Positions 59,435 through 64,000 of a DNA stretch of 64,000 bases are shown here, piece by piece (the first letter of the stretch is position 1; each line of letters begins with the position of its first letter). Both the position numbers and the translations under genes were made by a program. Under the pieces are notes generated by a model, which saw nothing but the letters and a program-made list of their open reading frames with translations, searched no databases and was not told the DNA's origin. Origin of the DNA: JADGNZ01 sp963715895. Lineage in GTDB: Bacteria > Acidobacteriota > Thermoanaerobaculia > Gp7-AA8. The DNA lies in NCBI GenBank assembly GCA_963715895.1, contig OY970284.1:1984001-2048000 (forward strand). The letters are read 5' to 3'.

Positions 59435-60408
59435 CTATGTCGTCGGGACGTACTGCTCGTTGATCTGGATGAAGGCGTCTTTGCGCAGCCGTTCGATGTA
59501 GGCCTTGTAGTCGCGCTGCCAGGCGTCTTCGCTGGCGTCTTTGCGCAAGCGGTCTTTGACCGATTCGAACGCCGGGACTTCGGACGGCAGGCGTGCCTCG
59601 ACCTTCAGGATGTGCCAGCCGGACTTCGACTCGATCGGGCCGAGAACCGTGCCAGCGGTGGCGTTGAAGACAGCCTTGTCGAGGTCGGGGAGGAGCTCGC
59701 CGCGGGCGACTTCACCCAGATCGCCGCCTTTGTCTTTCGTGCCGGAGTCGGATGACGTCGTTGCCAGCTTGGCGAAGTCGCCGGTGCGAGCTTTTGCGGC
59801 CAGGTCGTTTGCGCGCTGGCGCGCGGCCTCGACCTTCGTCGGATCGTCGGGCTTGATGACGATGATCTCGCGCAGCCGGGCGCGCTCGGGAAGGCGGAAG
59901 CGCTCTTTTCGCGGTTATAGCGCTCGCGCAACTCGTTGTCGGCCAGATCCTCGCGCTGGCGCAGCTCGCGGCCGAACACTTTGTTCATCAGGATCGTGTC
60001 ACGGAGGCGCGCTTCCATGTCGGCCCGGGACATGCCTGACTTGCGGAGCGATTCGTCAAAGTCCGAATCGCTCTTGATACCGTACTGCTCCTTGAGGCGC
60101 GACATCGCTTCCTTGATCTCGTCGGCACTGACCGACAGTCCGAGGCGATCGGCGCGGTCCTTGATGAGCATCTCGCCGATCAGGTCGTTCGTGAGGCTCT
60201 TTCGCATCTCCTCTTTCTTCGAGGCGATGTCGGCCGGCGACGTGTTGGTCTGCTCGATTTCGGTGAAGCCGTCTTTGAGCCGCTTCACGTACTGGGTGCG
60301 TGTGACGACGCGGTCGCCGACGCGGATGACGATCGCTTCCACGAGCTGGGCGGCGGTGAGGGTGGCCGCCGAGGCGGTAAGGGCGAGTGCGAGAATCGTT
60401 TTCTTCAT
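59435..60408 (-). pseudogene. SurA/PpiC-type peptidyl-prolyl isomerase, frameshifted
   Basis: From ATG 60408: signal peptide (TILALALTASAATLTAAQ), then SurA-like N-terminal helices (VGDRVVTRTQYVKRLKDGF, SLTNDLIGEMLIKDRADRLG). After ERYNREK the frame must change by one base at the A-run (CTTTTC on the plus strand, about 59907-59911) to read on as ERFRLPERARLREIIVIK, FAKLATTSSDSGTKDKGGDL, GEVARGELLPDLDKAVFNA, ending at TAG 59435-59437. Both halves are otherwise intact, so a one-base deletion (sequence error or recent mutation) is likely. A periplasmic foldase for outer membrane proteins. Confidence 0.87.
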
Positions 60409-60481
60409 GCGTGTCTTTCTTTGACGAGGAAGTAGGGGTCCCGGTTGCTTTACGGACGGACAACGATGGTTTCGGGGCGGT

Positions 60482-61372
60482 TTATTCGTTATCGGACTTC
60501 GTGAAGCCGCCCGTGTATTTGAACGGGAGGCGTTTGGTCAGGACGGCGATCGGGAGCTCGGTGCGGGCGCGGCCGACGAGCTGAGCCATGCGCTCGCGGA
60601 TGGCGTCGTCTTTCAGCCGTTCCCGGATGACCGGCGAGGCGGTCTGCAGATCGATCACGCCGGGAGAGCGCCGGTCCTCGATCTTAAAGATGTGAAAGCT
60701 GGCATCGGTGCGGATGATGCCGCTGACGCTGCCAGGCTTGAGGGCGAAGATCTCATCCTCGAACATCTTCGGCAGCTCGCCCCGGCTGACGTAGCCGATC
60801 TCGCCCCCCTTCTTCGCGTTCGGAGCGAGAGAGTACTGGCTGGACAACTCCTCGAAGGAGGCACCCCCGTGCAGCTTCTGGGCGATCTCGTTGGCGACCG
60901 CCTCGTCATGCACAAGGATCTGTTTGACGTGCAGCTCTTCGCCGCTTCGGAACTCATTCGGATGCTGCTCATAGTAGGCGCGGATGTCGGCGTCGGCCGG
61001 CATGGCGATGTTCTCCGAAAGGTCGCCGATCAGCTTCTGGCGGCGCATCTCATCCCGCTTTTCGATGACGGTGGCCCCGGCATCGTTGCGCACCGCGGAG
61101 GCGATCTTTTCCGCCGGGATCTCCACGCCATGAGCGGCCGCATATTCGGAGAGGATCACCTCCTCGAGGTACTGGTCGGTCATGGCGCTGGCCACCTCGG
61201 GGCCCATCTGGGCGAGCTCGGTGCCGGTATTGCGGTCAAGGTAGCGCTTGAAATCGCCGAGCGTGACCATTCGATCGCCAACGCGGGCGATGACGTCGGG
61301 GGGGACCGACGGTTTGCGATGGCAGGATACAACCGCGAGAAGCGCGATAGCGAGGGCGACTGGACGGCGCAC
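60482..61372 (-). CDS. Parvulin-type peptidyl-prolyl isomerase lipoprotein (PrsA/SurA-like)
   Basis: 296 residues with a lipobox (LLAVVSCHRK; Cys near 17). N-terminal helical domain (VTLGDFKRYLDRNTGTELAQ), then a parvulin domain: HVKQILVHDEAVANEIAQKL, FEELSSQYSLAPNAKKGGEI, GYVSRGELPKMFEDEIFAL and FHIFKIEDRR. Second member of a tandem pair with the frameshifted foldase; probably aids folding of exported proteins from the membrane face. Confidence 0.92.
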   Translation of the reverse strand: MRRPVALAIALLAVVSCHRKPSVPPDVIARVGDRMVTLGDFKRYLDRNTGTELAQMGPEVASAMTDQYLEEVILSEYAAAHGVEIPAEKIASAVRNDAGATVIEKRDEMRRQKLIGDLSENIAMPADADIRAYYEQHPNEFRSGEELHVKQILVHDEAVANEIAQKLHGGASFEELSSQYSLAPNAKKGGEIGYVSRGELPKMFEDEIFALKPGSVSGIIRTDASFHIFKIEDRRSPGVIDLQTASPVIRERLKDDAIRERMAQLVGRARTELPIAVLTKRLPFKYTGGFTKSDNE

Positions 61373-61455
61373 GGGGCGGGGCGAAGTGTAGCCGATTCGC
61401 GTTTGCGCCGCGACCGGACAGCTATCAAAATGGCAGCTTCCGGAGGTAGTTACCC

Positions 61456-62427
61456 ATGAAGAGAACAGCCTTGGTTCTTACCCTTATCGCTCTCGCGCTT
61501 CCAACCTACGGCCGCAATCTGTCGCGCCTTTCGCGGATGAAGGCCGTCAACGCCGCCTCGCTGACGGTCACGGCTGTCGATCCTGGCCTGCCGGCACGCC
61601 TGCTCGGGCAACTGCAGGCACGCCGCGCCGCGGTGCACAATGGCGTGCGTGCGGCCGCTGAAACGGATCCCGTTTCCGCCCGCGCCCTGGTCATCCCGGC
61701 GGCCGGCAGCGTGGCCGGCGGAGGTGGCTCGCTCTTCTTCCGTTCCGACGTCACCCTCGTCAACTATCGCGCTACGCCGCAGCTCGTTCTGGCAGGCATC
61801 TGGGCGGCCGGAACGACCAATAGTCTCGATGCCTCGGCCTACATGTCGATCACACTGCAGCCGAACAGCTTCGTGACCGTCCAGGACTTCGTGGTCAACA
61901 CTCTCGGCAAGTCGAACGTGCTCGGCGCAGTCGTCATCATCCCGTACACCGGCACCGACATCGATCCAAACGGCGCCATCGACGGTTTCTCTCGGATCTA
62001 CACCAAGCAGCCGGGCTCCAACGGGACGGTGTCGCAGCCGTTCGATGCCGTTGATCCCGACACGTTCTCCGCCGTTCTCAAGGACGAGGCTGTCTCCCTC
62101 GGCCTTCGCCAGGACGCCGACTTCCGAACGAACTTCGGCATCGTCAACGTCGACAGCCTGCAGCGCACCTACACCGTCACCTTCGTCGGAGAGAAGCTGA
62201 CGACGAACCTCACCATGACCGTCCCGCCATTCGGAATGATCCAGCAGGCCATTCCCACCGGCGACTACGGCGCGCTGCAGATCGTCTTTCAGGTGACCGA
62301 CGCCGGTCAGGATTTCGTGAGCTGGATCGGCTACGGCAGCAGCACCGACAACATCACCGGCGACGGCTGGGTCTCTCTGGCATCAGCGGATTTGACCCCG
62401 GACGAGCTCACGTCCATCGGGTACTGA
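61456..62427 (+). CDS. Exported protein of unknown function
   Basis: 323 residues with a signal peptide (RTALVLTLIALALPTYG). The rest is beta-rich (VPAAGSVAGGGGSLFFRSDV-like start, VTLVNYRATPQLVLAGIW, FGIVNVDSLQRTYTVTFVG, MTVPPFGMIQQAIPTGDYG), resembling extracellular Ig-like or secreted surface proteins. No catalytic motif. Divergent from the PrsA-like gene, with about 80 bases between that should hold both promoters. Confidence 0.7.
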   Translation: MKRTALVLTLIALALPTYGRNLSRLSRMKAVNAASLTVTAVDPGLPARLLGQLQARRAAVHNGVRAAAETDPVSARALVIPAAGSVAGGGGSLFFRSDVTLVNYRATPQLVLAGIWAAGTTNSLDASAYMSITLQPNSFVTVQDFVVNTLGKSNVLGAVVIIPYTGTDIDPNGAIDGFSRIYTKQPGSNGTVSQPFDAVDPDTFSAVLKDEAVSLGLRQDADFRTNFGIVNVDSLQRTYTVTFVGEKLTTNLTMTVPPFGMIQQAIPTGDYGALQIVFQVTDAGQDFVSWIGYGSSTDNITGDGWVSLASADLTPDELTSIGY

Positions 62428-62433
62428 TACTGC

Positions 62434-62537
62434 GGCTTCGCCGCGTTGTCGGTTATCGGTTATCGGTTGTCAAAGGCTGGAAACCAGTCGCGCGCCCAGC
62501 GCCGTCATCAACCGACAACCGATAACCGACAACGCGC
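62434..62537. repeat. Heptamer-repeat hairpin (GTTATCG words)
   Basis: GTTGTCG-GTTATCG-GTTATCG-GTTGTCA at 62444-62471 faces CAACCGA-CAACCGA-TAACCGA-CAACGCG at about 62509-62536. It lies between convergent genes, so may end both transcripts. Confidence 0.87.
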
Positions 62538-62549
62538 TACGCGCCGCCG

Positions 62550-64000
62550 CTACGCCGCCAGCCCCCGCAGCGTGGCCTCGATTGCGTCGATCACTTCCGG
62601 CCCCTGCACCTTCAGCGGGAAGGTCAGCACTCCGTTCGGCGAGAACTTCACCTGCTGGTCCTGCTGGATCAGGACCAGCAGCTTGTTCGGGTCGACCCTG
62701 GCCTGGGCCGTCAGCTTCACCACCGCGCGCGCCCCTTCGCGGACGATCGAGATCACCCCCATCTGCTGAGCGAAGCGCTTGACCTGCACGAAGCGGATGA
62801 GGTTCTCGACGTTCTGCGGCAGGGCGCCGAAGCGGTCGCGGAGCTCGTTGCGGATCTCGTCCAGCCGGTCGTCGGTCGATGCTGAGGCCACCTTCTTGTA
62901 GAACGTCATGCGCAGGTTCTCGTCGCTGATGTAGTTCTTGGGGATGTAGATGTCGACGCCGAGGTTCATCGACGTCTCCACCTCCTCCTCGATGCGCTCA
63001 CCCTTCATCTCGCGGATGGTCTCCTCGAGCAGGCGGGTGTACATCTCGAAGCCGACGGCGGCAATCTGGCCGGACTGCTCGCCGCCGAGGATGTTGCCGG
63101 CGCCGCGGATCTCCAGATCCTTCGCCGCGATGCGGAAGCCCGCGCCGAGGTCGGAGAACTCCTGGATGGCGGCCAGGCGCTTGCGGGCGTCGGACGTCAG
63201 AACCTTATCGCTTGGCACCAGCAGATAGCAGAACGCCAGCCGGTCGCTGCGGCCGACGCGGCCGCGTAGCTGGTAGAGCTGCGAGAGGCCGAAGCGCTCG
63301 GCGTGATTGATGAGGATGGTGTTGCAGGCCGGGATGTCGATGCCGTTCTCGATGATGGTCGTCGCCAGCAGCACGTCGTATTCGCGTTGGATGAAGGCCA
63401 GCATGGCCCGCTCCAGCTCGCGCTCTTCCATCTGCCCGTGGCCGACGATGACCTTCAGGCCGGGCACCAGCTTCTCCAGATACTCCTTCATCGCGTAGAT
63501 CGACTCGACGCGGTTGTGGACGAAGAAGATCTGTCCGCCGCGGCCGGTCTCGAACTCGATGGCCTCGCGGATGAAGTCGTCGGTGAACGAAACGACCGCG
63601 GTCTGAATGGCCAGCCGGTCCTTCGGCGGCGTCTCGATCACGGAGATGTCGCGGATGCCGACCAGCGACATATGCAGCGTGCGCGGGATCGGCGTAGCCG
63701 ACATCGACAGTACGTCGATCGCTTTCTTGAGCTGCTTGAGCTTCTCTTTCTGCCCGACGCCGAAACGCTGCTCCTCGTCGATGACCAGCAGGCCTACGTC
63801 CTTGAGCTTGATGTCTTTGGAGAGGACTCGGTGCGTGCCGATGATGACGTCGATCTCGCCGCTCTCCAGCTTGGCCAGAATCGCTTTCTGCTCCCTGGCC
63901 GAGTAGTAGCGCGTCAGCAGCTCGATGGTGACGGGGAACGAGGCGAAGCGCCGCAGGAAGGTGCGGTAGTGCTGGTACGCGAGAACGGTGGTCGGCGCGA
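62550..64000 (-). CDS. mfd: Transcription-repair coupling factor Mfd, C-terminal part (5' end outside window)
   Basis: The frame is open to the right edge, about 483 residues visible. The translocase motifs are present: APTTVLAYQHY, LLVIDEEQRFGVGQKEK (DEEQ box), MSATPIPRTLHMSLVGIRDI, LATTIIENGIDIPACNT and YQLRGRVGRSDR (motif VI), followed by the TRCF C-terminal region with NLGVDIYIPKNYI. Mfd removes stalled RNA polymerase and recruits UvrA. The RNA-polymerase-binding and UvrB-like N-terminus lie outside the window. Confidence 0.95.
   Translation of the reverse strand, partial: APTTVLAYQHYRTFLRRFASFPVTIELLTRYYSAREQKAILAKLESGEIDVIIGTHRVLSKDIKLKDVGLLVIDEEQRFGVGQKEKLKQLKKAIDVLSMSATPIPRTLHMSLVGIRDISVIETPPKDRLAIQTAVVSFTDDFIREAIEFETGRGGQIFFVHNRVESIYAMKEYLEKLVPGLKVIVGHGQMEERELERAMLAFIQREYDVLLATTIIENGIDIPACNTILINHAERFGLSQLYQLRGRVGRSDRLAFCYLLVPSDKVLTSDARKRLAAIQEFSDLGAGFRIAAKDLEIRGAGNILGGEQSGQIAAVGFEMYTRLLEETIREMKGERIEEEVETSMNLGVDIYIPKNYISDENLRMTFYKKVASASTDDRLDEIRNELRDRFGALPQNVENLIRFVQVKRFAQQMGVISIVREGARAVVKLTAQARVDPNKLLVLIQQDQQVKFSPNGVLTFPLKVQGPEVIDAIEATLRGLAA

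Overview
The window reads as a high-GC (about 60-65% by eye), gene-dense bacterial chromosome segment from a Gram-negative-type aerobe. I infer a member of the Acidobacteriota or a nearby phylum. The reasons are a cytochrome b6-type quinol oxidase operon joined to a caa3/aa3-like oxidase operon, many HEAT-repeat and DUF4388 regulatory proteins, a chemosensory cluster without a receptor gene, and abundant intergenic 7- and 8-nt repeat hairpins. There is no rRNA, tRNA or 16S-like marker, so the taxonomy is inference only.

Layout. Positions 1-9.2 kb: the end of a surface polysaccharide locus (flippase C-terminus, methyltransferase, polytopic membrane protein, GT4 glycosyltransferase, a WecA-type phosphoglycosyltransferase fused to the non-catalytic half of a FlaA1/CapD-type epimerase, an SDR epimerase, a TPR protein, an O-antigen ligase). 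9.3-13.7 kb: two paralogous HEAT/LRV-like proteins around a RodZ-like protein, a DnaJ-TPR protein, a PP2C phosphatase and a SelW-like selenoprotein with an in-frame UGA. 13.8-17.2 kb: a GAF/HD-GYP-like protein and gatCA. 17.2-17.7 kb: a gene-free, AT-richer array of about twenty 21-bp units. 17.8-22 kb: a secreted protein, a LysM/amidase cell-wall hydrolase, a frameshifted ribH and nusB.

22-41.6 kb is a chemosensory/regulatory region: DUF4388 protein, CheY, CheA, ExeA-like ATPase, CheW, a zinc-ribbon pseudo-receiver, a large HEAT protein, CheR, CheB, a coiled-coil/GAF protein and a second CheY. It is interrupted by two toxin-antitoxin modules (24.4-26 kb), a lower-GC double alpha/beta-hydrolase gene (34-35.7 kb) and an ECF sigma/anti-sigma operon ending in a HELFH metallopeptidase-like protein (35.8-38.6 kb).

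41.6-57.5 kb is the respiratory block: a four-cluster ferredoxin, a HEAT membrane protein, Rieske protein, split cytochrome b6-type subunits, an eight-haem 1120-residue membrane cytochrome c, a cupredoxin-like lipoprotein, then cytochrome oxidase subunits I, III, IV, two small membrane proteins, subunit II, haem A synthase and haem O synthase. The order suggests electrons pass from quinol through Rieske/cytochrome b to the multihaem protein and the oxidase, with haem A made from the same operon. 57.6-64 kb: an aminotransferase, radC, two parvulin-type foldases (one frameshifted), a secreted protein and the 3' part of mfd.

The three most unusual signals are the 21-bp phased array at 17290-17709, the unannotated-length selenoprotein gene at 13435-13659, and a recurring family of hairpins built from different heptamer or octamer words (at least 14 sites), several of which are translated in-frame as protein linkers.
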